This document shows positions 8,459 through 15,299 of a stretch of 19,208 nt of DNA, piece by piece; position 1 is the stretch's first letter, and every line of letters starts with the position of its first letter. This DNA is from an uncultured Collinsella sp. (GTDB taxonomy: Bacteria; Actinomycetota; Coriobacteriia; Coriobacteriales; Coriobacteriaceae). Below the pieces are notes generated by a model that had not been told where the DNA came from, did no database searches, and saw nothing but the letters and a program-made list of their open reading frames with translations. The position numbers were made by a program, and so were the translations under genes. Location: positions 1 to 19,208 of the forward strand of contig CABTWP010000038.1 of assembly GCA_902488525.1 (NCBI GenBank), read 5' to 3'.

Positions 8459-8494
8459 AATATACTACGAAGATGAGTTAACGTACAGATGTAC
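8459..8494 (-). promoter_or_regulatory. Candidate promoter with palindromic operator for the YhgE pair
   Basis: On the minus strand TATATT (8459-8464) lies 17 bases downstream of TGTACG (8482-8487), a plausible -10 with a weak -35. The -35 overlaps a perfect inverted repeat, GTACA-GA-TGTAC (8483-8494). Transcription would start near 8452, about 50 bases before the first start codon. The overlap suggests repression by a dimeric protein, for example of the TetR type, but no regulator gene is adjacent. Confidence 0.4.
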
Positions 8495-8553
8495 AGTATC
8501 CTAAATTTCAGCAGGTCACAAAACCACAACCCGCACAAATTAGCAATTCAAAT

Positions 8554-8607
8554 AGTCATCGGGGACGTTCTTAAACGACTAGTCAAACAAAAACGTCCCC
8601 AATGACT
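8554..8607. repeat. Inverted repeat with GGGGAC/GTCCCC core
   Basis: AGTCATCGGGGACGTT (8554-8569) and its near-complement (8592-8607) pair at 15 of 16 positions. The 22-base loop contains the 8-bp palindrome GACTAGTC (8577-8584). It lies in the 440-bp gap between htpG and the YhgE operon. No T-run follows on either strand. Its GGGGAC/GTCCCC core matches the elements at 59-122 and 11036-11079, suggesting a dispersed REP-like family. Confidence 0.65.
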
Positions 8608-8650
8608 ACTTAGGACCACGGCAACGTCGATGTTTTGGCAATGCCAGCGA

Positions 8651-8750
8651 GCGGGCGCCAGAGCGAACAAATTGGCATGAAAAGAGGACGGCATAGACCT
8701 TCTGGTCATGCCGTCCTCTTTGAATGACAAGTTGTCGCTCTGGCGCCCGC
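8651..8750. repeat. 100-base nested hairpin downstream of htpG
   Basis: A perfect 16-bp outer repeat (GCGGGCGCCAGAGCGA at 8651-8666 with 8735-8750) encloses a separate inner hairpin at 8680-8721. The whole can fold as one long branched structure on either strand. It is one of several inverted repeats filling 8404-8843, a stretch in which I see no credible gene or RNA family; the rest of that stretch holds only the YhgE promoter region. Confidence 0.65.
8680..8721 (-). terminator. Likely terminator of htpG (possibly bidirectional)
   Basis: AAAGAGGACGGCAT (8681-8694) pairs perfectly with 8708-8721. The stem extends by GACC/GGTC past one bulged base, with a four-base loop. On the minus strand the 3' arm runs into TTTTC. 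The symmetric A- and T-ends could also terminate plus-strand transcription. It lies about 120 bases past the htpG stop codon. Confidence 0.6.
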
Positions 8751-8764
8751 GCAGCGTCGACTGG

Positions 8765-8788
8765 TCCGCCGTTCGTTAGAACGGCGGA
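8765..8788. repeat. 10-bp hairpin in the htpG 3' region
   Basis: TCCGCCGTTC and GAACGGCGGA form a perfect 10-bp stem with the loop GTTA. It lies between the htpG stop codon and the nested hairpin. No T-run adjoins it, so it may be an RNA-stability element or part of a repeat cluster. Confidence 0.6.
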
Positions 8789-8809
8789 ACTGAGGGCAGC
8801 GTCGAGCCG

Positions 8810-8835
8810 TTACGCGGTTTGGTAAAACCGCGTAA
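8810..8835. repeat. 11-bp hairpin just after htpG stop
   Basis: TTACGCGGTTT (8810-8820) pairs perfectly with 8825-8835 around a four-base loop, nine bases past the htpG stop codon on the minus strand. The sequence after it is GC-rich with no T-run, so it is probably not an intrinsic terminator alone. It could protect the 3' end of the htpG message. Confidence 0.6.
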
Positions 8836-8843
8836 ATACCTAA

Positions 8844-10868
8844 CTACATCAAGTTGCAAACAGCCGCCGCGAAGGCAACGGGGTCCTCGGGGAGGATACC
8901 CTCGACCAGCAGGGCCTGATCGTAGAGCAGACCAGAGTACTGCTTGATCTTGTCGGCGTCGCCTGCCTTCTGGGCAGCGACAAGCTTGTCAAAGACCGGG
9001 TGCTTGGCGTTGAGCTCGAGCACGCGCTGGCTCTTGGGCATGCCGTCGGGCGCGCCCTCGGGTCCCTTCTGGAGTACCTTCTCCATCTCAAGCGAAAGCG
9101 GACCCTCGGTGGTGATGCAAGCGGGGGCATCGGTCAGGCGCGCGGAGACGGCAACTTTCTCGACCTTGTCACCGAGTGCCTCCTTCATAGCGCTAAAGAG
9201 GTCCTCGTTCTCCTTGGTGGCGTCCTCGGCCTCCTTCTTCTCATCCTCGGTCGCCAGGTCAAGATCACCGGTCGCGACGTTCTTGAGCTCCAGATGACGA
9301 TCCTCGACCTCGGGCTCGGCACCGTCGGCCACAGCCTTCTCGGCAGCCTCGCGGGCAGCATCGTCCTCGTAGATCTTGGGCATATCGGCGGCAACGTACT
9401 CACGCATGGCCTGGAAGGTAAACTCATCCACGTCCTGCGTCAGAAGCAGCACGTCATAGCCGCGGTCGAGCACGCCCTTTACCACGGGCATCTTGGCCAA
9501 GCGCTCGCGCGAATCGCCGGCGGCGTAGTAGATGGCCTTCTGATCCTCGGGCATGCCCTTGGCATACTCGGCCAGGGTAATCATCTTCTGTTCCTTGGCA
9601 GACCAGAACAGCAACAGGTCGGCGAGCTCATCGGCCTTCATGCCATAGCTCGAGTAGATGCCGTACTTAAGGCCGCGGCCAAAGTTCTCAAAGAACTTCT
9701 CGTAGGCCTCGCGGTCGTTGTCACGCATATCCTCAAGGTCAGCGGTGATCTTCTTTTCCACACGCTTGGCGATGGCCTTGAGCTGACGGTTCTGCTGCAG
9801 CGTCTCACGCGAGATGTTGAGCGACACGTCGGCGGAATCCACGACGCCGCGGACAAAGTTGTAGTAGTCGGGCAGCAGGTCGTCGCACTTCTCCATGATC
9901 AGGACATTGGAGCTGTAGAGTGCCAGACCCTTCTCGTAATCCTTGCTGTACAGATCGAACGGCGCGCGGCCCGGCACAAACAGCAGGGCATCGTACTCGA
10001 GCGTGCCCTCGGCATGGAAGCTGATGGTGCGCGCAGGATCGTCAAAGTCGTGGAACGTGGACTTGTAGAACTCGTCGTAGTCCTTCTGCTCGACATCGGA
10101 GCTGCGCTTCTTCCAGATCGGTGTCATGGAATTGACGGTCTCGAGCTCCTGGTAGTCCTCGTACTCGGGCTTGTAATCATCCGGCGCGTCCTCGGGCTTG
10201 GGTTTCTGGCGGCTCTTGCTCACCATCATCTGAATCGGGTAGCGCACATAGTTGCTGTACTGCTGAATCAGGCTCTTGAGGCCCCACTCGGTCAGGAAGC
10301 GATCGTAGGTCTCGGCCTCGCCGTCGGCGTCGAGCTTCTCGTTCTCACGCAGCGTCAGAATGACATCTGTACCGTGCTCGGCGCGCTCGCCGTCCTCGAT
10401 GGTGTAGCCCTCAAGACCGTCCGACTCCCACACATGAGCGACATCCTCGCCATAGGCGCGGCTCACGACCTTCACATGGCTGGCGACCATAAAGGCCGAG
10501 TAGAAGCCCACGCCAAACTGGCCGATGATGTCGACATCCGAACCCTGCTGCTCGGCGTTCTCGGTCTTAAACTCCTCGGAGCCGGAATGGGCGATGGTGC
10601 CCAGGTTGCGCTCGAGCTCCTCGGCGGTCATGCCAATGCCGTTATCCGAGATGGTAATGGTGCGGGCGTCTTTATCAAAGGAGACGCGAATGGCCAGGTC
10701 GCCCTGGTCGATCTTGACGCTCGGGTCCTGCAGGCTCTTAAAGTTGAGCTTGTCGACGGCGTCGCTCGCGTTAGAGATAAGCTCGCGCAGGAAGATTTCC
10801 TTATTGGTGTAGATGGAGTTGATCATGAGGTCGAGCAGTTTTTTGCTCTCGGTCTTAAATTGACGCAT
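8844..10868 (-). CDS. htpG: Molecular chaperone HtpG (bacterial Hsp90)
   Basis: This 674-residue protein is bacterial Hsp90, an ATP-driven cytosolic chaperone dimer that remodels client proteins. The N-terminal GHKL ATPase domain is clear: the helix with E29 and LISNASDAVDKL (30-41), the nucleotide-binding DNGIGM (75-80), and the lid/glycine motif GQFGVGFYSAF (116-126). Middle and C-terminal dimerisation domains follow. At 674 residues it is longer than the roughly 625 of E. coli or B. subtilis; extra acidic stretches, such as the KPEDAPDDYKPEYEDY region and the Glu/Asp-rich part near the start of the C-terminal domain, account for much of the difference. The ATG at 10868 has AAAGGA six bases upstream. 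It appears to be transcribed alone. I see no CIRCE element and no HspR-type (HAIR) repeat upstream. Confidence 0.97.
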   Translation of the reverse strand: MRQFKTESKKLLDLMINSIYTNKEIFLRELISNASDAVDKLNFKSLQDPSVKIDQGDLAIRVSFDKDARTITISDNGIGMTAEELERNLGTIAHSGSEEFKTENAEQQGSDVDIIGQFGVGFYSAFMVASHVKVVSRAYGEDVAHVWESDGLEGYTIEDGERAEHGTDVILTLRENEKLDADGEAETYDRFLTEWGLKSLIQQYSNYVRYPIQMMVSKSRQKPKPEDAPDDYKPEYEDYQELETVNSMTPIWKKRSSDVEQKDYDEFYKSTFHDFDDPARTISFHAEGTLEYDALLFVPGRAPFDLYSKDYEKGLALYSSNVLIMEKCDDLLPDYYNFVRGVVDSADVSLNISRETLQQNRQLKAIAKRVEKKITADLEDMRDNDREAYEKFFENFGRGLKYGIYSSYGMKADELADLLLFWSAKEQKMITLAEYAKGMPEDQKAIYYAAGDSRERLAKMPVVKGVLDRGYDVLLLTQDVDEFTFQAMREYVAADMPKIYEDDAAREAAEKAVADGAEPEVEDRHLELKNVATGDLDLATEDEKKEAEDATKENEDLFSAMKEALGDKVEKVAVSARLTDAPACITTEGPLSLEMEKVLQKGPEGAPDGMPKSQRVLELNAKHPVFDKLVAAQKAGDADKIKQYSGLLYDQALLVEGILPEDPVAFAAAVCNLM

Positions 10869-10899
10869 GTGCAGTCCTTTCGCGCTACCCCCGTCCGCG

Positions 10900-10924
10900 A
10901 AAAACGGCCCGGTCGCCCGAGCCG
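10900..10924 (-). promoter_or_regulatory. Terminator-like hairpin in the htpG leader
   Basis: On the minus strand CGGCTCGG and CCGGGCCG form an 8-bp stem (one G-U pair) closed by a GCGA tetraloop of the stable GNRA class, followed at once by TTTTT. It ends about 32 bases before the htpG start codon, too close for a full promoter downstream of it, so it should lie inside the htpG leader RNA. It could act as an attenuator or a structure that melts with heat; both are inference. Confidence 0.5.
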
Positions 10925-10955
10925 CATCGCAGACCTGCTATGTTCAGACTTAGAT

Positions 10956-10984
10956 TTTATAACCCATTAGCGCGCATATATACA
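10956..10984 (-). promoter_or_regulatory. Weak candidate htpG promoter
   Basis: On the minus strand TATAAA (10956-10961, within TTATAAAAT) is a good -10-like box, with a poor -35 candidate TGTATA 17 bases upstream. Transcription from here would begin near 10949 and give a leader of about 80 bases that includes the hairpin at 10900-10924. Confidence 0.3.
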
Positions 10985-11035
10985 TACGGAATCGAAAAAC
11001 TGTATGTCTAAGCGCTCCGATGCGCCAATTGCCAA

Positions 11036-11079
11036 GGAGTGTCCCCAACTGCCGGCAGAAAAGGAACGTCCCTATCTGC
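11036..11079. repeat. REP-like element with GTCCCC/GGGAC motifs
   Basis: The stretch has a 10-bp palindrome, CTGCCGGCAG (11049-11058), flanked by GGAGTGTCCCC on one side and GGAACGTCCC on the other: two similar motifs in the same orientation. It lies between the acetyltransferase stop and the htpG promoter region. A fragment of the same style, TTAGGGACAGATATT, occurs just upstream of the acetyltransferase near 11600. No coding potential is apparent. Confidence 0.45.
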
Positions 11080-11110
11080 CATCTACGCGCTTGGCCATCC
11101 AGACATGGGG

Positions 11111-11572
11111 CTAGCCCTCGTCTTCGTAATCTACCGGGGCAATTTGCGTGTAGCCCGCCTTTGCATAGAGCGGCAACACGTATTCCTGCGCATGCAGCTT
11201 AATAAGCTTAGCGCCGGCATCGCGTGCACACGAAGCACTGGCCCCGACGATCGCACTCGCCAGTCCGCGACGACGCATAGCCGGCAGCACGGCGACGCGC
11301 CCCATAATGTAGGTCTCCCCCGCCGCAACGTCTTCGTCCATGTCGCATGCCGGCAACACCGGGGCCTCTGCGTCAGCCACACGCTCAAGCTCTTCGGGAA
11401 ACACGCGCGAGCAACCGGCAAGCTCGCCGTCTACATAGAGCGTCACATGAATGCAGTTTGGATCCTCGTCGATAGCGTCGAACTCATTCTCGTAGCCCTG
11501 CTCGTCTATAAAAATGACGCGGCGCACCAACGCCGCGTCATCAAAACATCCCGTCTTAAGTTGAATATCCAT
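11111..11572 (-). CDS. GNAT-family N-acetyltransferase (ElaA/YjcF-like)
   Basis: This 153-residue protein has the GNAT fold, which transfers an acetyl group from acetyl-CoA to an amine. The acetyl-CoA-binding motif is at 90-105 (MGRVAVLPAMRRRGLA, i.e. R-x-x-G-x-A). The N-terminal part, with FIDEQGYENEFDAIDEDPN (21-39), and the late LHAQEYVLPLYAKAGY (126-141) resemble the ElaA/YjcF subgroup, whose physiological substrate is not established. The start at 11572 is preferred because AAAGGG lies five bases before it; an in-frame ATG at 11590 lacks one. It follows the CpsB-like gene by 39 bases, so it may be the last gene of that transcript, though a link to polysaccharide control is only positional. 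Confidence 0.85.
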   Translation of the reverse strand: MDIQLKTGCFDDAALVRRVIFIDEQGYENEFDAIDEDPNCIHVTLYVDGELAGCSRVFPEELERVADAEAPVLPACDMDEDVAAGETYIMGRVAVLPAMRRRGLASAIVGASASCARDAGAKLIKLHAQEYVLPLYAKAGYTQIAPVDYEDEG

Positions 11573-11611
11573 GGCTGCCCTTTCATTCAATGCGAACGTT
11601 AGGGACAGATA

Positions 11612-12262
11612 TTAGCGAAAATGAGCTCCGCGCACGCTAAACTTCGCGCGAGCCTTCGCCAGGCAGTCGTAATGACCCACGTTATGGGCATCGCTCGCGA
11701 TGAAGCTGTACAGGTTCTGATCGAACAGGCGCTGTGCCGGCTTTTTCTCGCGACCAAAGCGACCGCCGGCAATAAAGTCCGCCGAAGCCTGCAGCTTGCA
11801 GCCCATATCGACCAGACGCTCCGCCACGCTTACATCCTTTTGAACCGCACGATAGCGCTCAGGATGAGCGATGATCACCTGATAGCCACGGCACTGCAAA
11901 TCGTAAATCGTGTTCTCGTACTCTCTAAACGCATACGCATCGGCATGCGTCGAAAGCTCGAGCAGAAACTCGTTGGTCCCATCGAAATGCAAGTGCTCCG
12001 CGGCATCGATACCAAGCTCAACGAGCTTTCGATGGTTGACCTCGAAGCCCATCTGGAGCGGAAAACCGTCAGCGTTATCACGCAGCAGTTCAAAGGCATC
12101 CCACATCTTGTCGTAATCAAAATAGGGATCACGGCAGTGAGGAGTGCAAACGATTCTGGTTACACCGGCCCGCTTGGCAGCCTCGAGCATCGCCAAGCTC
12201 TCATCGAGATCGGCGGCGCCGTCGTCTACACCCGGCAAGATATGGCAATGAATGTCACGCAT
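11612..12262 (-). CDS. CpsB/YwqE-type PHP-domain protein-tyrosine phosphatase
   Basis: This 216-residue protein belongs to the CpsB/CapC (B. subtilis YwqE) family of manganese-dependent tyrosine phosphatases built on a PHP fold. They remove phosphate from the BY-kinase tyrosine tail and so control capsule or exopolysaccharide assembly. Metal-site motifs are complete: DIHCHILPGVDDG (3-15), TPH (40-42), GFEV (72-75), HPERY (133-137) and SDAH (190-193). It is somewhat shorter than the roughly 240-255 residues of typical members, mainly at the C terminus. AAGG lies seven bases before the start. The cognate kinase gene ends 17 bases upstream on the same strand. Confidence 0.9.
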   Translation of the reverse strand: MRDIHCHILPGVDDGAADLDESLAMLEAAKRAGVTRIVCTPHCRDPYFDYDKMWDAFELLRDNADGFPLQMGFEVNHRKLVELGIDAAEHLHFDGTNEFLLELSTHADAYAFREYENTIYDLQCRGYQVIIAHPERYRAVQKDVSVAERLVDMGCKLQASADFIAGGRFGREKKPAQRLFDQNLYSFIASDAHNVGHYDCLAKARAKFSVRGAHFR

Positions 12263-12279
12263 AGGTCAGCCTTAATCAA

Positions 12280-13017
12280 CTAAACGTTTGCTCGGTTGGT
12301 GAAGATGCCCTTTTTGGAAGTCCCCTGATCGTCGGAGCCCTTCTTAACCTTCTTACCGTCCTTGGTGTAGTAGGAGTAGTAGTACTCGCTGGTCTCGGTC
12401 TCGCAGTAGTTCATGACGGTACCGATGAGCTTGACCTTCTCGGACTTCTTAAGCTGGCCGATAGCGTTGAGCGCCTCTTCGCGCTTGGTAAAGTCCTCGC
12501 GCACCACGAACAACGTGCCGTCGGTCAGACTTGCGATCTCGGCAGCATCGATGAAGGTGCCGACCGGAGGAGCATCAAAGATGACGTACTGAAACTTGGC
12601 GGACAGTGCCTTGACCAACTTGGAAAAGCGATGGGAGACGATGATGTCGGCAGGATTGGGAATGTGCGGCTCGGCATCGAGGAAGTAGAAGTTCTTCTGA
12701 CCCGTCTCAACAATTGCCTGGTCAATGGAAATCTGCTCGGAAAGGACCGCATAGAGTCCGCCGCGCGAACGAACGCCGAGCATATCGGAAAGGGACCTGC
12801 GGCGCATATCGGCCTCGACCAGCAGGACGCTCTTGCCGCTGGTGGCGATAGCCTGGGCAAGGTTGATGGAAACCGTAGACTTGCCCTCGTTGGGAATCGA
12901 GGACGTAACGGTGATGGTGCGAATGGGGTCGTCCACGCTCGCAAAGCGGATGTTGGCCAGAAGGGTCTTGGCGGCATTCTGTACAACGAGCTTATCGGTG
13001 TTCTTTGCCTTAGCCAT
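12280..13017 (-). CDS. CpsD/CapB-type BY-kinase (tyrosine autokinase)
   Basis: This 245-residue cytoplasmic bacterial tyrosine kinase has a P-loop fold: Walker A SSIPNEGKST (39-48), Walker A' LLVEADMRR (65-73) and Walker B YVIFDAPP (144-151). The C-terminal tail carries a tyrosine cluster, EYYYSYY (211-217), the usual autophosphorylation site. In Gram-positive bacteria such kinases need a separate membrane activator, here the CpsC-like gene whose stop codon lies two bases upstream; the ribosome-binding sequence AAAGGTGG is inside that gene. The pair should cycle between phosphorylated and unphosphorylated states with the CpsB-like phosphatase to set polysaccharide chain length or output. Length and motifs are normal for the family. 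A basic Lys/Gly segment follows the tyrosines. Confidence 0.93.
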   Translation of the reverse strand: MAKAKNTDKLVVQNAAKTLLANIRFASVDDPIRTITVTSSIPNEGKSTVSINLAQAIATSGKSVLLVEADMRRRSLSDMLGVRSRGGLYAVLSEQISIDQAIVETGQKNFYFLDAEPHIPNPADIIVSHRFSKLVKALSAKFQYVIFDAPPVGTFIDAAEIASLTDGTLFVVREDFTKREEALNAIGQLKKSEKVKLIGTVMNYCETETSEYYYSYYTKDGKKVKKGSDDQGTSKKGIFTNRANV

Positions 13018-13019
13018 GC

Positions 13020-13676
13020 CTATTTACCACCTTTCATAGCCGGAATTCGGCCAACAACGGGAATGCCCAGGAGCTCTTCTGCCTCTTCGGCACCGCGGAT
13101 GCGGGTATTGAGCATGTCTGCCAAAACGACATAGGCAACTGCGATAAAGATACCGGCGAGGAACGCGACGGCAATATACAGTGTGCGCTTGGGGCCGCTG
13201 GGGGCTTCGGGGGTCTTAGCCTCGTCGATAACGTTGATGCTCTGGGCAGCGCCGACGTTCTGAGCGACCGTACTCACCGAGCTAGCTATGGCCTTTGCGA
13301 CCTCAGCCGTCTCCTTGGCATCGGTGCCGGTAACCGAAAGCGTAATGACACGCGTGGTGGTCTCGGAGGAAACAGACACCTTGTAGTCATCCAGATCGGT
13401 GAGGCCCAGTTCCTTGGCGGCGCCGCTCTTAACGCTATCGCTATCCAGCAGCGTGGCGATATCGTTGGAAAGCATCTGGCTCGCCGAGAGATCGTTGTAG
13501 CTCATCTGGCCGCTATCGTCGGTCTTGGCGAGAATGTACATGCTCGTCGTCGCGGTATAGGTGTTGTCCATCGCGGCGAAGGACACGATGCCCATGGCGA
13601 TCGCGCAGACCACCGGAAGGGTGATGACCAGCTTGAGGTGCTTCTTCAGCAGCTGGAACAGTTCGAGAAGGGTCAT
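13020..13676 (-). CDS. CpsC/Wzz-type chain-length determinant and kinase activator
   Basis: This 218-residue membrane protein is a polysaccharide co-polymerase of the Wzz/CpsC type. Two helices (about 17-36 and 167-187) flank an extracytoplasmic domain of about 130 residues. A proline-containing segment (KTPEAPSGPKR, 154-164) precedes the second helix, as is usual in Wzz proteins. The cytoplasmic C-terminal stretch ends LLGIPVVGRIPAMKGGK, the region that in this family contacts and activates the BY-kinase. The ATG at 13676 has AAAGG nine bases upstream. It is the first gene of a tight CpsC-CpsD-CpsB unit with its own candidate promoter. No glycosyltransferase, flippase or polymerase gene accompanies it in the window, so which polysaccharide it controls is unknown. 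Confidence 0.9.
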   Translation of the reverse strand: MTLLELFQLLKKHLKLVITLPVVCAIAMGIVSFAAMDNTYTATTSMYILAKTDDSGQMSYNDLSASQMLSNDIATLLDSDSVKSGAAKELGLTDLDDYKVSVSSETTTRVITLSVTGTDAKETAEVAKAIASSVSTVAQNVGAAQSINVIDEAKTPEAPSGPKRTLYIAVAFLAGIFIAVAYVVLADMLNTRIRGAEEAEELLGIPVVGRIPAMKGGK

Positions 13677-13756
13677 GCAGCTTGCCTTTCATTTCCCCAG
13701 TTCGGATTGACAAAACTGTCCGTATGTTATCGCATCTTTTTACCGAGACCAAACTC

Positions 13757-13785
13757 TATACATAAGAAACAGGCTCTCCTGTAAA
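13757..13785 (-). promoter_or_regulatory. Candidate promoter of the CpsC-CpsD-CpsB operon
   Basis: On the minus strand TTTACA (13780-13785) and TGTATA (13757-13762) are separated by 17 bases, which suits a housekeeping promoter starting about 75 bases before CpsC. The spacer contains a 5-bp inverted repeat, ACAGG-CTCT-CCTGT (13769-13782), possibly an operator or a weak hairpin. Confidence 0.4.
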
Positions 13786-13817
13786 AATGTCGGAAGCAAT
13801 CGTAAAATTGCACAACA

Positions 13818-13846
13818 ACGCCGCACCCAAAAGTCAAATGCGGCGT
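13818..13846 (-). terminator. Possible terminator of the PhoR-like kinase gene
   Basis: ACGCCGCA and TGCGGCGT form a perfect 8-bp stem with a 13-base loop, 26 bases past the kinase stop codon. On the minus strand TGTTGTGCAATTTTA follows, a loose T-rich tail. The large loop makes it a moderate candidate. Confidence 0.5.
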
Positions 13847-13871
13847 CTACATCAATACCTATGTTGTATCG

Positions 13872-15296
13872 CTATGCGAATGGCTCGTCCTGCTGTATGG
13901 GAAACGTCACCGTAATGGTGGTTCCCACACCCAACTCGCTCGACAGATCGAGCGTGGCGTGATGATACAGGGCCGCATGCTTGACAATGGCAAGCCCCAG
14001 ACCGGTTCCGCCGCGTGCCTTGGACCTACTCTTGTCCACGCGATAGAACCGCTTAAATACCTTGCCCTGTTCTTCAGGCGCGATACCGATTCCCGTGTCG
14101 GCGACCGCGAGGAACGGATGGCCTTCGTCGTTGGTGCCGCACTGCAGCGTAACCGTACCGCCGGGTCGATTGTAGCGGATGGCGTTACTTGCCAGATTAT
14201 AGATGAGCTCGTCAATCAAGCGCGACACGCCCTCGATGACCACAGGCTTGGTCTCATGACTTATCGTCACATTCGCCTGACGGGCGACCTGTTCAAGACG
14301 CTGCTCAACCGCGTAGATGGCACGCGAGAGCTCAATAGGCTCCGTGGACCCAATGGGCACCGCCTCGCCCTCAGTTGCACGCTCGGCCTCGTCCAAGTTA
14401 GACAGCGTAAGGATGTCGTTGACAAGCGCTGCCAAGCGGCCCGCCTCACGATAGATGCGACCGCCAAAGTTGCGCAGGTCGTCCTCGCCCTCGACCATGC
14501 CGTTTGCGATGAGCTCGGCATAGCCCGAAATCGCCGTAAGCGGCGTCTTGAGCTCATGGGTGATATTCGCCGTGAACTCGCGGCGCATACGATCGTTGTC
14601 CGCCAGCACCGCCATTTGGCGCTTGAGTTCCTGGCGCTGCGACTCGATACGCTCAAGCATGGGGACCATCTCGGCATAGGCGTGCTCATAGCTACGGCGT
14701 GGGTGGTCCAAATCCACCTCTTGCAAAGGCGCGATGATGGCACGGGACTCGCGGCGCGCCATAAAAAACGAGAGTACCGCACCCGCTGCTGCGATAAGCA
14801 GCATCGGCGCCACCATCGACAGCAAAATCGCCGCAACGCCAGGCTGGGCCTGCGCCAAGCGGACAACCTGGCCGTTATCAAGGGCGACGGCGCGATACAG
14901 CATAATCTCGTCGAGCGTAGAGCTTGCGCGCTCCGCGGAACCCGAACCACTCTCAAAGGCCTCGATGACCTCGGGGCGATCGCCATGGTTGGGCAGTGTG
15001 GAAGGCGACGCCTCGTTGTCGTAGGCAACCGATCCATCCTTGTTAATCAGCGTGATGCGCAAGTCCTCGCGATCGAGACTACGCAAGAACGGGATGGGCT
15101 CCTGCTGTTCGTCGAGGGCGGCAGCAATGAGCTCGGTTTCCTGTGCCAGGTTGGCACTCGTGGCATCCGCCAAGGTGTTTTGCACAAAGAACGCACCCAG
15201 CACCGTAAACGCCACGATAACCGCCATGGCGCAGACAAAGATCGTCACAAAAACGCGGTGCGACAGCGTATGTTTTCCCTGGGGGGCGAAGACCAC
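13872..15296 (-). CDS. PhoR-like membrane sensor histidine kinase
   Basis: This 474-residue sensor kinase has two membrane helices (about 15-38 and 154-179) enclosing an extracytoplasmic domain of about 115 residues. A HisKA domain follows with FTANITHELKTPLTAISGY (phosphoacceptor H247), then an ATPase domain with the N box NLASNAIRYN (N371), DTGIGI (400-405) and GGTGLGLAIVKH (429-440). All catalytic motifs are intact. I see no PAS domain and no clear HAMP. The start is a GTG three bases past the regulator's TAA, with GGAGGAG seven bases upstream, so translation is coupled to the regulator. Next to a PhoB-like regulator and pstB it is best read as the phosphate-starvation sensor, though sequence alone does not prove its signal. 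Confidence 0.9.
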   Translation of the reverse strand: MVFAPQGKHTLSHRVFVTIFVCAMAVIVAFTVLGAFFVQNTLADATSANLAQETELIAAALDEQQEPIPFLRSLDREDLRITLINKDGSVAYDNEASPSTLPNHGDRPEVIEAFESGSGSAERASSTLDEIMLYRAVALDNGQVVRLAQAQPGVAAILLSMVAPMLLIAAAGAVLSFFMARRESRAIIAPLQEVDLDHPRRSYEHAYAEMVPMLERIESQRQELKRQMAVLADNDRMRREFTANITHELKTPLTAISGYAELIANGMVEGEDDLRNFGGRIYREAGRLAALVNDILTLSNLDEAERATEGEAVPIGSTEPIELSRAIYAVEQRLEQVARQANVTISHETKPVVIEGVSRLIDELIYNLASNAIRYNRPGGTVTLQCGTNDEGHPFLAVADTGIGIAPEEQGKVFKRFYRVDKSRSKARGGTGLGLAIVKHAALYHHATLDLSSELGVGTTITVTFPIQQDEPFA

Positions 15297-15299
15297 GGG

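Noticed and set aside
8404..8843. Small gene or tRNA in the intergenic stretch
   Set aside because: The one short minus-strand frame (8548-8730) runs through the inverted repeats, has no ribosome-binding site and no recognisable family. No cloverleaf fold or CCA end is seen.
9000..10970. Plus-strand open frame of 656 codons
   Set aside because: It lies opposite htpG in a codon-biased high-GC gene. The translation is Leu/Val/Gly/His-rich without domains, so it is a shadow.
13708..13731. Plus-strand TTGACA as a promoter
   Set aside because: The sequence 17 bases downstream is a poor -10, and the only gene that could be read in that direction is a shadow frame.
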